Shown here piece by piece: positions 23,200-34,448 of a stretch of DNA of 64,000 nt. Source of the DNA: Calliopum simillimum (lineage: Eukaryota > Arthropoda > Insecta > Diptera > Lauxaniidae); the NCBI GenBank assembly GCA_951812925.1, contig OX638372.1, positions 69,085,407-69,149,406 on the forward strand, written 5' to 3'. Made by a program: the position numbers and the translations under genes. Every line of letters begins with the position of its first letter. The first letter of the stretch is position 1. The notes beneath the pieces were generated by a model. That model was not told where the DNA came from and ran no database searches. It saw only the letters and a list, made by a program, of their open reading frames with translations.

Positions 23200-25895
23200 G
23201 AGGAAACGTTGTATACCAGCCAAAGAGACGGCTAGATGGCTGCGTGGTGCAAACTTAGAGTTAGCAGCCGAGAAAACGGAAGCGGTTTCAGAGTAGGCAA
23301 TCAGTAGCAGACTTGGGGGTAATGCGCTAAATTTTTTAGTTCATTGAGCTTTTCACTAATATTTAATGAAAAGTTTGATAGTGAAACTTTTTCCACTACC
23401 ACTAAATCTAATTAGAGACAGTGAAAATTTTCTACATTAAATTTAGTGATAGTGTAAATTTTTTCGCTATGAAAAAATTCATTTGATGGTAATGAAAAAT
23501 TTTTCACTATCTAACAATTCATTAAATGATGGTGGAAAGTTTTTCACTATCATTAAAATTTAATGAAAATATCCAATAAAAATTGCACCAAATTTAGTGA
23601 TAATGAAAATTTGTTTCATTAAATTTAATGAAACATTAGTGAAAATTTTCATTAAAGTTTCATTAAATTCAATGAAACAAAATTTTACTATCACTAAATT
23701 TAATGAATCTTTTAATGAAACTTGCAATAGAATTTTCATTAAAATCCAGGCTGTTCGCTTACTCCAAAGTTTTGCAAGTTTTTACCCGAAAAGCTCTCGT
23801 TTAAGTTTGCCTTTTCTACAATTTTATAAAGTTTTCAAATACTAATTGGTTTGCACCTTTCACTTCGTCTAACTTGCTGCAGAACGTCAGCTAAATCTCT
23901 AAAAAATTAAATATATTACTACACAAAAGTTTTAAAATCAAATAATATCTGTCTTACATTGATACTTCTTGAAATTTTTGCTTCCGGGATTTTTTTGAGA
24001 GGGAATAGGAAGGATCCTTCAAACTGTCGTCGCTTGAAAAATCAATTTTTCATCTATTAAGTTGATCGTATTTAAAAATAAATTTGATTTTTTTTTCCAA
24101 ATGTCATGAAATAAATATTATGTAAAACATTTTATAAATATTTGATAGAAACAAGTACTTCATTCTTTCAATACAACACCTTCACTAGAATTGAAGTTCT
24201 TCAGTCTTCAGACCCAAATAATTTCTGCCCTTTGTCAACTGAATGCTCAAAACAGCTTTCGTAAGCTTTTTTAAGTACTAGTAGGATTAATGTTCACGCA
24301 ATCGTCTCGAACAAGATCTCGAAGGAAAAATTTAAAGATATCAAAATATTTTGACCTAGCACGGCACATTTTGTCTTAACTGAATTGAAATTTCCAATAA
24401 AAAAATCACTGAAGTTATTGAAAGTAAACATTTATTTCATTGAATTTAATGAAACATTAATGAAGATTTTCATTAAAGTTTCATTAAAATTAGTGATAGT
24501 GAAAATTTGTTCCATTGAATTTAATGAAACATTAATGAAAATTTCCATTAAAGTTTCATTAAATTTAATGAAAGTGAAAATGTTTCATTAAATTTATTGC
24601 AACATTTATTGAAAATTTTCATTAAAGTTTCATTAAATTCGATGGAACAAATTTTCACTTTCAATAGATTTAGTGATAATGGAAAATTTGCCATTACCAC
24701 TAAATCAATTTTTTGATAGTGAATGAATTTTCACTATCAGTAAATTCAGTGGAAATATTATTTATAACTTTTAACTAAATTTAGTTATAATGAAAATCTA
24801 TTTCATTACCACTTAATGAATTTTTTGATAGTGAAAAATTTTGCACTAACACTAAATAAATTCCTTGATAGTGGATATTTTTTCACTAGCACTAAGTTTA
24901 GTGAAGAATGAAATCTAATGCAAAACCCCCAAGTCTGTTAAGCCATACATAAGGTACCTTGCGGTACTGATTGACTACAAAATATCCTTTAAACAACACC
25001 TGCCTGCAGTTGGTGAAAAAGCAGCAAAACTGAATGGAGTTCTATCGCGTATTATGGCAAATGAGGGTGGACCACGTGAAGTTTGCGGAAGCTGCTGGCT
25101 AGAGTTACAAACTCCTTCATCCTCTACGCTGCTCCGGTCTGGGCTGACGCAACACAGAGAGAATCATATCTGTCAATAGTCCGAATTACATGCCGTTTAA
25201 GTGCACTTTGGGTGGCGAGCGACTTTCGCACAGTGTTGGACGACGCTATCGAAGTGATTGCAGGAATGGTACCAATAGACTCTAGCAGGCGAACTGCAGC
25301 GCACAGATATAGCAGGCGCAAACGCATCCAGGGCAAACGAGAGAATGCGCATCATCCGGGAGTGGCAGCGAAGATGGGATACATCGGATATCATCCTAAA
25401 TATTGGAGCATGGATCGACTGTAAACACGGAGAGTTTGATTTTTACATAACAGCTACTCAGTGAACATGGATGTTTTAAAAAATATCTCCATCGATTTAA
25501 ACATGAAGATGACCACTTCTGCCCTGATTGCGCGAGAAATGCAAGAGGCCTTTGCTGAGTCTATCGCAGTGCTAAACCTTGTGAAAAATATGTGTAAAAT
25601 ACCAGCAAAATGGCTGGCGGTTTAATCATTTGCATCGAAATTGATGAAAGAACTACGGTTTATTGAACGCAGAGATCTCCAAATTGAAAGAACCAGCGAT
25701 CCCGCTACATCGAGAACAGGTACGGACTAAACCGACCAACTGACATATATTTGAGCAGTAATGCTCTAGACGGCCTCTTGCCGTAATACTTGACGGTAGT
25801 TCTGGGAGGACCAAACCGTCCTGAAGAGAGGAGTTTTTTAGCGGGTTTGAGTCCCCCACATCCGATGCTTTTACACCTCGGCAAAAAAAAAACTA
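23200..25895 (+). pseudogene. Non-LTR retrotransposon RT relic (R1/I/LOA-like)
   Basis: A plus-strand LINE remnant in two pieces. 23219-23290 reads AKETARWLRGANLELAAEKT, the RT block before the KTE motif. After an insertion (23310-24936) the same protein resumes at 24941 with YIRYLAVLIDYKISFKQHL, then LSRIMANEGGP and, after a one-base shift near 25086, RKLLARVTNSFILYAAPVWA and VASDFRTVLDDAIEVIAGMVP. The C-terminal part near 25460-25550 keeps QLLSEHGCFKKYLHRF and the CCHC-like HFCPDC. These are standard blocks of R1/I-type RTs. It appears to end at an A-run near 25885-25893. Frameshifts and stops make it inactive. No 5' half (endonuclease) is visible here. Confidence 0.85.
23310..24936. mobile_element. 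CAG-ended fold-back element inserted in the LINE
   Basis: Ends read CAGACTTGGGGGTAATGC and, inverted, CAGACTTGGGGGTTTTGC. Both arms (about 23330-23745 and 24380-24920) are dense arrays of TTTCATTAAATTTAATGAAA-like, self-complementary units. These include GTGAAAATTTT and TTAGTGATAGTG. The middle (23750-24370) is non-repetitive AT-rich DNA. CAG...CTG termini would fit hAT, but no 8-bp duplication is visible, so the superfamily is open. It separates two adjoining parts of one RT coding region, which proves insertion. Confidence 0.7.
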
Positions 25896-26089
25896 TTTCG
25901 ATTAGATAGTGATTTTTTATTAACATTTGGACTTTTTATTTAAAAAGTAGTTCTTTCGAATTTTTACCAAATACAAAAAATTAACTTTGTAATCAGCATT
26001 ACGAAAGGAGATGCAGTCGAGTGCACAAATAATGAAGGAAATCAACTCCGCAAAGTTGAACTTGCTAAGGCGTTACGTTTAACCTGGCC

Positions 26090-26450
26090 AAAAGTTAAAT
26101 TCTCTTCACTGTAGTATTTTAATAGTTTTGCTTGTACGGGAGATACCACGGTCTCTTGACCGATTTCAACTAGTTTTTGTTCAGATCTCGCACATTACCT
26201 CAAATAACGTTTGCTCTTCAGAAGTATGTAAAGTTTGCTTGTGTGGCATATGCCATCTTGCTCTCTTGCTTGAGTTCGCTTAGCTTGCACTTAGTGTTTG
26301 AGTGTAATTTGTTTAGATTATCTCCAATAACGCTTTCAGTATAGCACTTTGAAACTTTTGCTTATATGGGAAGAGCCACGCCCTCTTGTCCGATTGGATT
26401 TTTTTCTCAGAGCTTGCATTTACTGTCGTTACTGTCTGAGTGAGTAATAT
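26090..26450 (-). repeat. DINE-like fragment, minisatellite part
   Basis: On the minus strand it shows diverged units with GCCACGCCC-type cores and AAAGCGTTATTGGAGATAATC-like linkers, about three units spaced 110-135 bp apart. Head and tail of the family are absent. Confidence 0.65.
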
Positions 26451-26534
26451 GTGAACGGCCCCGTAGCTATGTCTATGATTATGTTGTCATATTGATTGCC
26501 TTAAGTAAATGCCTTATAAATGCAAAATATTTTT

Positions 26535-27291
26535 TATACCCTACACCCAGGGTATATTCAATTTGTCCTTCCGTTTGTAATGCAGAAAAGAAGGCGTGGC
26601 AGATATAGAAAAGCATATATATTCTTGATCAGCGTCACCTCCTTAGTCGATATAGCCATGTCTGTCTGGCTGTGCGTGGAAATATTATTTACGGAAAAAC
26701 TAACAATCATAATTCAATGAAATTTAGTACGTTGGCTTTGTCGTAAACGCTAGCTCGTAGGATTGAAAACGGACACGCCTACCGCCCATACAAAAAATAT
26801 ATTAAAAATGCAACTTTAGGAGTAATTTTCACGACAATTCAATCAAAATACACTTAAATACTACGAACTTTAAGCGCAAGCTCTGAGCAAAAACTGGGTG
26901 AAATCGGACAAGAGGGCGTGGCACCTCCCATATAAGCAAAAGCTTCAAAACGCTATGCTGAAAGAGTTTTTTGGGATAATCCATCTACATTTCACTCAAA
27001 TACTAAAGACTATAAATGCACGCTCTGAGCTAAAACTAGACGACCTCGGACAAAAGGGCGTGGCACCTCCCTATAAGCAAAAGCTTCAAAATGCTATTCT
27101 TAAAACGTTTTTTCAGATAATCCAACCGAATTTCACTCAGACACTAAGAACTATAAATGCACGCTCTGAGCAAAAACATGGTGAACTCGGACAAAAGGGC
27201 GTGGCACCTCCCATAAAAGCAAAAATTTTTAAAATACTATAGTGTAGGATATTTAATGTTTGGCCAGGCCAAAGGTTACACCCTTACTGGT
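26535..27291 (+). mobile_element. DINE-1-like (Helentron-associated) element
   Basis: Head: TATACCCTACACCCAGGGTA (an inverted repeat), then TTCTTGATCAGCGTCACC and TCGATATAGCCATGTC, closely resembling the Drosophila INE-1/DINE-1 head. Core: three units with GGGCGTGGCACCTCCC at 26914, 27056 and 27197 (period 141-142 bp). Tail: hairpin TTTGGCCAGGCCAAA, then a 3' end CCCTTACTGG followed by Ts. The sister copies end CTAG, like the Helitron CTRR end. No coding sequence; the frame at 26898-27242 simply runs through the tandem units. Confidence 0.8.
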
Positions 27292-27299
27292 TTTTTCTT

Positions 27300-28324
27300 C
27301 ATTAAGGGCCTATTTATTTTTTAAGTAAATGCCGTCATGATATTTCTTTATCTCTTGATATAAAAAGAAAGAGACAAAACATCGAAATGAAACAATCCGA
27401 AAAACTTACCAAAAACTACGAATACAAAGCGCCAAATGGGAAATGGAGAAATTTATTAAAATTCAAGATCTGAAGCAGTGGCATAAAGGATGATGGAGGC
27501 AGGTATGTACATGCTGAAGGTGGGTGGAATCAGCAACATGAGTGGCTGCACAATGGCTTTGGTTGCCGTTGCCGTAACGTTGCGTTGCGCTGCGTTTTGT
27601 TCGTTTCGTTTATTTGAATATTCGCCATGTGAACTCATTAGGGACGACGGCATTAATTAAAACTTTCACAATGAAAATGATGGCAAAAGCTCAAACCAAA
27701 AAGTAGTTGAGTAGACATACACACACACACACGCGCACGCTAATATACCCACATAAATTGTACGCCCTACTGTCCCCCGCCCCATTCTATCTCTCTATGG
27801 GTAACTTGCACTAACAACAAGGATAACTCAAAGCAAAAGTTGTTTCTGAATTTCTGACAACTCGTCTATGTATGTGCTTATGTGCGCGTATGTGTAATAT
27901 ACATACATATGCACACAGAAAGTCATTTGGAGCATACATCATGTGTGGAAGTAACTACGGATGGTACAAATATACATACTAACATAAAAACATACATACA
28001 CATACACACACACACGCAGGAAGACAAAGAAACTTATAAATTCGCGAACAACAGATGGGACTGCACTCGATTCGCCCAACTCAACGATGTCTAAATGCTT
28101 GAAAGTGGAAAAGTAGAAAGTGGAGAGTGAAAAGAAAGACATTTCTAAAAGTTGTCCCGGAATGACAGAACAAGGTGCTTGCGCTTCTATAACTAATTCG
28201 CATTCATGGTTCTCATCGTATATGGATTATACATATAAACAGATACAGATACTGAAACGCAGAAAGAAATGCAAAAGCATTCGTGTTTGCCCAGTAGAAA
28301 ATATAAATTATATTCATTATCATC
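27300..28324. other. Unassigned interval with CA/GT microsatellites
   Basis: A (CA)n tract at about 27718-27742 and CATA/CACA-rich stretches at 27880-28020. The short frames here are driven by these repeats. Otherwise it looks like single-copy, non-coding DNA. Confidence 0.4.
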
Positions 28325-28339
28325 ATCAGATCAGTTTTA

Positions 28340-28868
28340 GTTAAATCTTGTCAGAAACCGTACTCGAACTCGTGACTCCGGTTTTCCAATGAAAGAAAAC
28401 GCGGTGCTTTAGCGATTACGCTATTGGACACGGATAAAGTTCTCTGTACAGGATCGCTCATAAGCATAGATCATAAAGCTCACTAACGCCGTCTGCAGTG
28501 AAAAATTGCCAAATTGTTAGTTGATAGCACACTCTGGTTTTGAGACATGCTACGCTAGCTACAATTAAAACCTACAAGGGCGGAATTGTTGTCCACATAC
28601 AATGCAGGCTCTCGAAATTACGAGAATTTTAATGATAGATATGCAGGTTCCCCTAGATAAATTATGAAGTTAGTTTATTTACAGTTTTTTTGCTTGTATA
28701 GTACTAATGAAAGTTTTAACGCTAGTGAGTTTTATGATCTATGCATATAGGCGATCCTGTACGGAGAACTTTATCCGTGTCCAATAGCGTAATAGCTAAA
28801 GCACCGCGTTTTCTTTCATTGGAAAACCGGAATCACGAGTTCGAGTACGGTTTCTGACAAGATTTAAC
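28340..28868. mobile_element. TA-flanked fold-back element with tRNA-like arms
   Basis: A 529-bp insert flanked by TA (28338-28339 and 28869-28870). It starts GTTAAATCTTGTCAGAAACC and ends with the inverted copy; arms are about 150 bp. Each arm contains a tRNA-like segment with A- and B-box-like motifs. The opposite TIR of the host element (36284) shows the uninterrupted sequence, so the insertion site is defined to the base. The central 28661-28713 segment has an inverted match at 36421-36471. Confidence 0.8.
28778..28860 (+). repeat. tRNA-derived-like sequence in right arm
   Basis: TAGCGTAATAGC (28785-28796) resembles a Pol III A box and D-arm, followed by TAAAGCACCGCG. GAGTTCGAG with following TACG (28837-28849) resembles a B box and T-arm. 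TGTC near the 5' side and GACA near the 3' side could pair as an acceptor remnant, and TTTTC/GGAAA could form an anticodon stem with loop TTTCATT. It is diverged from a functional tRNA. The inverted twin in the left arm is at about 28353-28432. Confidence 0.45.
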
Positions 28869-29297
28869 TACACTGCAAATCGTAATGTGTTCTTTTTACG
28901 CATTTAAGTGTGTTTTTTCTTGTAGTCATTTCTTACGCGTTTCCTGGCGTGTTATTTAAATTACACACGTAGACGTGCGTTGATGTAACACGCTTTTGAG
29001 AAGTGTGTAGTTCCTAATTCTTCCATTTAAAAATAAAAAATACAAATAAACCTTTAAATTTTACTCTTTAATAGTAACGGGCGCCTGGTAGGCTACATTT
29101 ATAAAAAAAAAAACATTTTTTTTTTCTTAAGGAAATACAAGTTTGGTTCAATAAAGGCTTAAGAATGTTATATGTAGTAAATACATAAAAATAAATTCAA
29201 TTACATATTTAATTAAGAGAAAAAAAAAAACAATTCTTTTAACATTTTGGTTGAAAGTCAATTTTTTAAAATTAAATGAAAAATACTTACAAATTTT

Positions 29298-31393
29298 TTA
29301 AGTTTTAACTTTGTCAGGTTTTTCTAGATTAGAATTTTGAAAATAATTATCTCCGTCACGGATAAATTTTTGAACGGTTGTACTTTTTTTATCCACTTTG
29401 TTATTTAAAATTTCAGCTTCGATATAACTTAGAATGCAGTTATATCCTGTTGGAAATGTTCTGTGCCACACATAGTAGCCAGCTTAAATCCCAGCTACGA
29501 CTTTCCTGATGGATGGATTAGTAATTTCAATTTGAACTTCTTCATCTGCAACTATGTAGGCGTTCCTTATCTCTCTTTCTGACACGAATATTACAGATCT
29601 TGGTGCATCATTTTTTTGAGTTATCAAAGACTCAGCTGATGTCATCACCTGATAAAATTTTAAAAATTGAAATAATTGGAAATACATTTGATTGTTTTTC
29701 ATACACAAATCTCTTTTACAACAAATAAAGCAAGATGTTTCTTTTTGTGAACGACTCTTTTATTGATAAATTGATCGCACAATTTGGAGAGGGCAGACAT
29801 TTTAGAATATTCATCTTTTTCATTATTTTGAAGTATTCCATTATTTAGCATTGACTCTGTTGCATCAAAAATAGATTCTGCAGTTACAGCTTTAATATTG
29901 AAGAACTCGAATAATACCTATTTATTCAGAAATAATGATGAGTAAATATTCCCAAATATTTATATCTGCATATTTATGTGTCGTTCATTTTAATAGTGGT
30001 GCAAGTAAATTCAAAGGCAAAAGTAATGTCATACACATTTCCATAATAATCGTTTAATAAATTTTTTGTGTTTTTTTTACTCAATGAACGCAATTTTGTT
30101 CAGTTCTAACAAAATGTCAGCCAATTCAAATTATAACATAACTTTCGCCCTTAAATGAATTATTAAAATGAACGACACATACATATGTAAATATGTATAC
30201 TAGACTGGATTAAAAGTAAAATATGTATGCTCGGAATTTCGTTTCCCGGGCAAAAAAAGTTTCCCGTTTTTAAAAAGTGGTTCGGATTTATCATATGTCC
30301 TCTGGAATGGACTAAAATCCACACTTGGTGCTTACTTACAGCTTAGGAAAATTTAAGTTGGCCCTGAGGACGAAGCTTGCCTTTATGATCCCGTTTAAGA
30401 TTTTGATTTGGTTTGGGTTTCAAATTTCTTCTATGATTCCGAATCCAAATACTCATTTGCTTTTGAACCAGTGACTGTCGTTAAAATAAACGCAGGATAA
30501 GTATGAAGGATAAAATAAAAGAATAAATAAGGAAGGAATAAATAAATATTTTTCTTACACTTCCTCCTTTCAAGCCATCACCAAAGATAGGATAGGCAGC
30601 AGCGATACTCGATCCTAGATGAGAAAAGTCTTTCTTCGACGGATCACAATTAGTTGTGTTCCATAAATATGCCCCCCAATGAGCAATGAACTTATGTTGA
30701 TTCTGAGCAGTGATACCGGATTCAGCAATTATTTTATTCAAATCAAATGTGAAAGGTGGTAATGGTGATCTATAAGCTATTGTAGACTTACTATTGCCCT
30801 TTACAATAAATTTTTGTGTACCACTTGGCTCTCTTTTATTTAAATTTTCTGGATTTGACTCATTATTTGAGTTCTCTTCGATTATAACCTATGCAAATTA
30901 AAATAAACATCATGAATAATGAAAGTTAATAAATTTTTCGTTGCCATACCTTTTTATTTGACGACTCTTCTGATGGCCTTTTACGGGATCCCACTTCTGA
31001 ATTTGCAATCGCGAAATTGTCTTCATTTACAAATTCTATATGTAAAATCTCAGGATTTAGTGAGAACGAGTCGTTGATGCATTGAGGTGAAACAACTGAA
31101 TTTTCAAGTGGGGATGAATTTTGCTAAGGCATTGAAATTAAGAGTACATTTACATCACTTTTATCAACAATTTCTTCATCCTCTTCTATGACGCACATTT
31201 TGTTACCACGATCGCTATCTAATTTTTGTAAAACCACTGATTTTCCATCCATCAAAGATCGAAGAAGATGATCTGTGGCACATCTTGCACTTAAGGATTT
31301 TCGAATCATCTTTGAATCCGATATGTGTTCTTTCATAAAATATTTTACCGGCTTGCACATTTCGTTTATTGTACAATAAATTTTTTTTTCCAT
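29298..31393 (-). pseudogene. Gene A of the two-gene element, 5 exons
   Basis: Read from the ATG at 31393, exons are 31393-30950, 30888-30559, 30474-30340, 29917-29705 and 29648-29298. Introns are 61, 84, 422 and 56 bp. All introns are phase 0 with GT...AG borders (donors GTATGG, GTAAGA, GTAAGT, GTATGA). This gives 490 codons with stops only at 31124-31126 (TAG), 30343-30345 (TAA) and 29484-29486 (TAA), and no frameshift. The N-terminal region is basic then acidic (VIEEDEEIVDKSD). Exon 2 holds HKFIAHWGAYLWNTTNCDP and SSIAAAYPIFGDGLKGG. Exon 3 holds the basic stretch SIWIRNHRRNLKPKPNQN. Exon 5 holds RSVIFVSEREIRNAYIVADE and AGYYVWHRTFPTGYNC. The pattern recalls multi-copy insect hypothetical proteins, but function is unknown. 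The gene is a pseudogene as sequenced, or an allele with few lesions. Confidence 0.65.
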
Positions 31394-31439
31394 CCTTATT
31401 TTACCACTTTTATTAATTGTTTTAACAAAAATCACAACT

Positions 31440-32850
31440 TTTACAAAGAAACGAAAACAACGAACTGTATATTTGACAGGACAAGTAAATACGTGAATTC
31501 AACCGTGTTGCCGCTTTACTGCCATCGTAGCAAATTTAGTACATAAAATAAAAAAAGTAATTTTGTACTTTGACATCAACTCTTATCAAATATAGATTTT
31601 TTATAGATTTTTAACCCTTTTAAAGTGTGGTATGGCTTTAGGAGTAATTATTGTGACAAAAAAAAAAAGTAAAAAAATCGCTCGGATCTATTTTCGAGGT
31701 TGTAGTCATCGAGCACCCTTGAAAAAATTTTTTAAAAATTGGTGTCATATAAAAAATAGCTTACAATTTATAAAATTGTTATAAAAAAATTTTGAATTCG
31801 GTCTCATAATCCATATTTTTTTAAAATTTGGACCGATTTTTTCCGAAAAAGTAATTTTTTTTGATAAAAAAAGTATTATTCACTTTTTGTAAAAAAACTA
31901 TGAACTATGAAGTTATTGAATTTAAAAGAGAATTGGCATACATATTGTAAATACATTTTGTGTCAATTTGTTTCTTCAAATAATTGCCAGTATCGAAATA
32001 ATATATAATTTAAACAGAAACATTTTGATACGTTTTTACTACTTGATTTTACTACGAATTTTTTTTCACAAGTGGTAATACTGGTCCTCAAGTATAACGG
32101 TACTCGCACTGTGGTCTGGATTGAGTTTAGGTCAAACAATCAAATTTCGCAGTTTGTTAGATGTTATAATAATATTTTCTTTATTTGAAATTAAAAAGTT
32201 CTCCCATACAAAATCACGAATTGAAACTGTAGCTTACACAAATAGAAAAATGCATAAAATATATTTTAATAATTTCTCTTCTAGGAAGAAACCAAAAAAC
32301 CCATTTGCGTGAGCTGAATACGGGGAACATATTGATTTTAGAATTCTTTGAAATACAGTTTTTAACTATTTTGCATGTTTTAAAAATAAATGCATATGCA
32401 AAATATGAAACAAGAGTCATAACATTTTTTAAAAAATGATAAGCTTATACTTTTTATGACCCCGCCACTCTTTAAAGTTTTGGAATATGCTAAAATTTTG
32501 TGAAAATTAATTTCAAATTATTTAATTTAGATCTGCATAATAAGTTTCTAATAACATGACGCTGACTATTCACTATTTTGACCAACCGTGGTCCACTATG
32601 CGGCGCCGGTATATGGCTGTGCGTTCGACAAAGATAGAAACAGCAACAAAGAAATCAGCGTTGAATCCAGTGTTGGCAGTCGTACAATAACATTGTGTAC
32701 AAGCATTTATCAAATCTGTGGACTTTTGACAAAACAACCTAACTCGATTTTACCAACTGTTCAGGAGAGAAAAAAAACTACTTTGATGCTTCTCAATTCT
32801 TTTTGTGAATGAATTAAAACAAATGTTAAAGTTTTTTTATTATAAATGAA
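31440..32850. other. Interior spacer of the two-gene element
   Basis: AT-rich except for a GC-richer patch at 32560-32730. A plus-strand frame there (32588-32812) is open for 74 codons but unrecognised. Its 3' part contains GTGGACTTTTGACAAAACAA, which also occurs twice in the adjacent palindrome (about 33266-33295 inverted, 33979-34008 direct). It would be the natural place for a divergent promoter of genes A and B, but no promoter motif is convincing. Confidence 0.4.
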
Positions 32851-32851
32851 T

Positions 32852-34420
32852 ACTAAACAAATATTTTCCATTAATTTTTTTTTCTCTGAGGTCAGTAGTA
32901 TTTAATAAAATTGAAATAAGATTATTTTGTTATATCTTTTTTATATAAAAAATTCTGCTCTTTTTCATAGAAAAAGTAACATATTTTGAAGAAGTGCTTT
33001 TGTAAAAAGTTTTTTTGCCATTTAACCTGCATCTTACCTCGACTTAAGATGTTTTGTGAAGAAAAAACCATTTTCTTATGTCGATTTTTTAACCTATTTT
33101 AGATACGATGTTTTGTCAAATGCAATTCGAAATAAAACATCGAGATAGGTTGATTTTCGATTCTATATCGCTGCAACTAAAAGTCATAGCGATAAGGCGA
33201 TTTCATTAAAAGAAGCGTATTTAAGTTTTATGTTTATGGTTATAATCCTGGAAAATTGTCTTATTTCGAGTAAGGTTGTTTTGTCAAAAGTCCACAGAAA
33301 TCTATCTAGCAGATTCTTTTTAAATCCGACATATTGGAAGCATTAGCATATTGTACTGAAAAAACCGGAAGCGCTTAAATTTAATCACGTACAATAAATT
33401 TCGCTTTAAATAAATAAAAAAACTCTTTATGCTTTTGTGCGCAATGAATACAGCTTAACTTTGACATCAAAACCTTAAAAATTGGAAAACTATATACCTC
33501 ATTAAATGGTTCAAATGACACGCAATACTAGCTGTGTTTTTGACGACAGTTTATCTGTGCTTATATAAGCACATTATAAGGATCGTATGAGAAAGCAACA
33601 ACAAATGTGCTTAATTTAGTTTAAGTCTAATGAGCACATTTATTTATCTAAGTTAAATTAAGCAGATTGGTTGTTGCTTTCTGATACGTTCCTTATAATG
33701 TGCTTATACAAGCACAGATAAACTGTCGTCAAAAACACAGCTAGTATTGCGTGTCATTTGAACCATTTAATGAGGTATATAGTTTTCCAATTTTTAAGGT
33801 TTTGATGTCAAAGTTAAGCTGTATTCATTGCGCACAAAAGCATAAAGAGTTTTTTTATTTATTTAAAGCGAAATTTATTGTACGTGATTAAATTTAAGCG
33901 CTTCCGGTTTTTTCAGTACAATATGCTAATGCTTCCAATATGTCGGATTTAAAAAGAATCTGCTAGATAGATTTCTGTGGACTTTTGACAAAACAACCTT
34001 ACTCGAAATAAGACAATTTTCCAGGATTATAACCATAAACATAAAACTTAAATACGCTTCTTTTAATGAAATCGCCTTATCGCTATGACTTTTAGTTGCA
34101 GCGATATAGAATCGAAAATCAACCTATCTCGATGTTTTATTTCGAATTGCATTTGACAAAACATCTTATCTAAAATAGGTTAAAAAATCGACATAAGAAA
34201 ATGGTTTTTTCTTCACAAAACATCTTAAGTCGAGGTAAGATGCAGGTTAAATGGCAAAAAAACTTTTTACAAAAGCACTTCTTCAAAATATGTTACTTTT
34301 TCTATGAAAAAGAGCAGAATTTTTTATATAAAAAAGATATAACAAAATAATCTTATTTCAATTTTATTAAATACTACTGACCTCAGAGAAAAAAAAATTA
34401 ATGGAAAATATTTGTTTAGT
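32852..34420. repeat. Giant palindrome, arms about 755 bp
   Basis: 32852 to about 33608 and about 33662 to 34420 are inverted copies of each other, nearly identical by eye, with a spacer of about 50 bp. Sample differences are few (for example one base in the GATACGATG/GATAAGATG block near 33104). Within each arm a motif like (G/A)ATGTTTTGTCAAA / TTGACAAAACAACCT recurs in both orientations. No reading frame spans it. Confidence 0.9.
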
Positions 34421-34448
34421 GGAAATCATTTCGTCAACATTTATTCAG

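Noticed and set aside
26898..27242. 114-codon frame with internal repeats
   Set aside because: It is only the 141-bp DINE-like tandem unit read in frame; unit length divisible by three keeps it open.
28778..28860. Functional tRNA gene
   Set aside because: A and B boxes are only approximate, the acceptor stem is weak, and the sequence is duplicated in inverted orientation within a mobile element.
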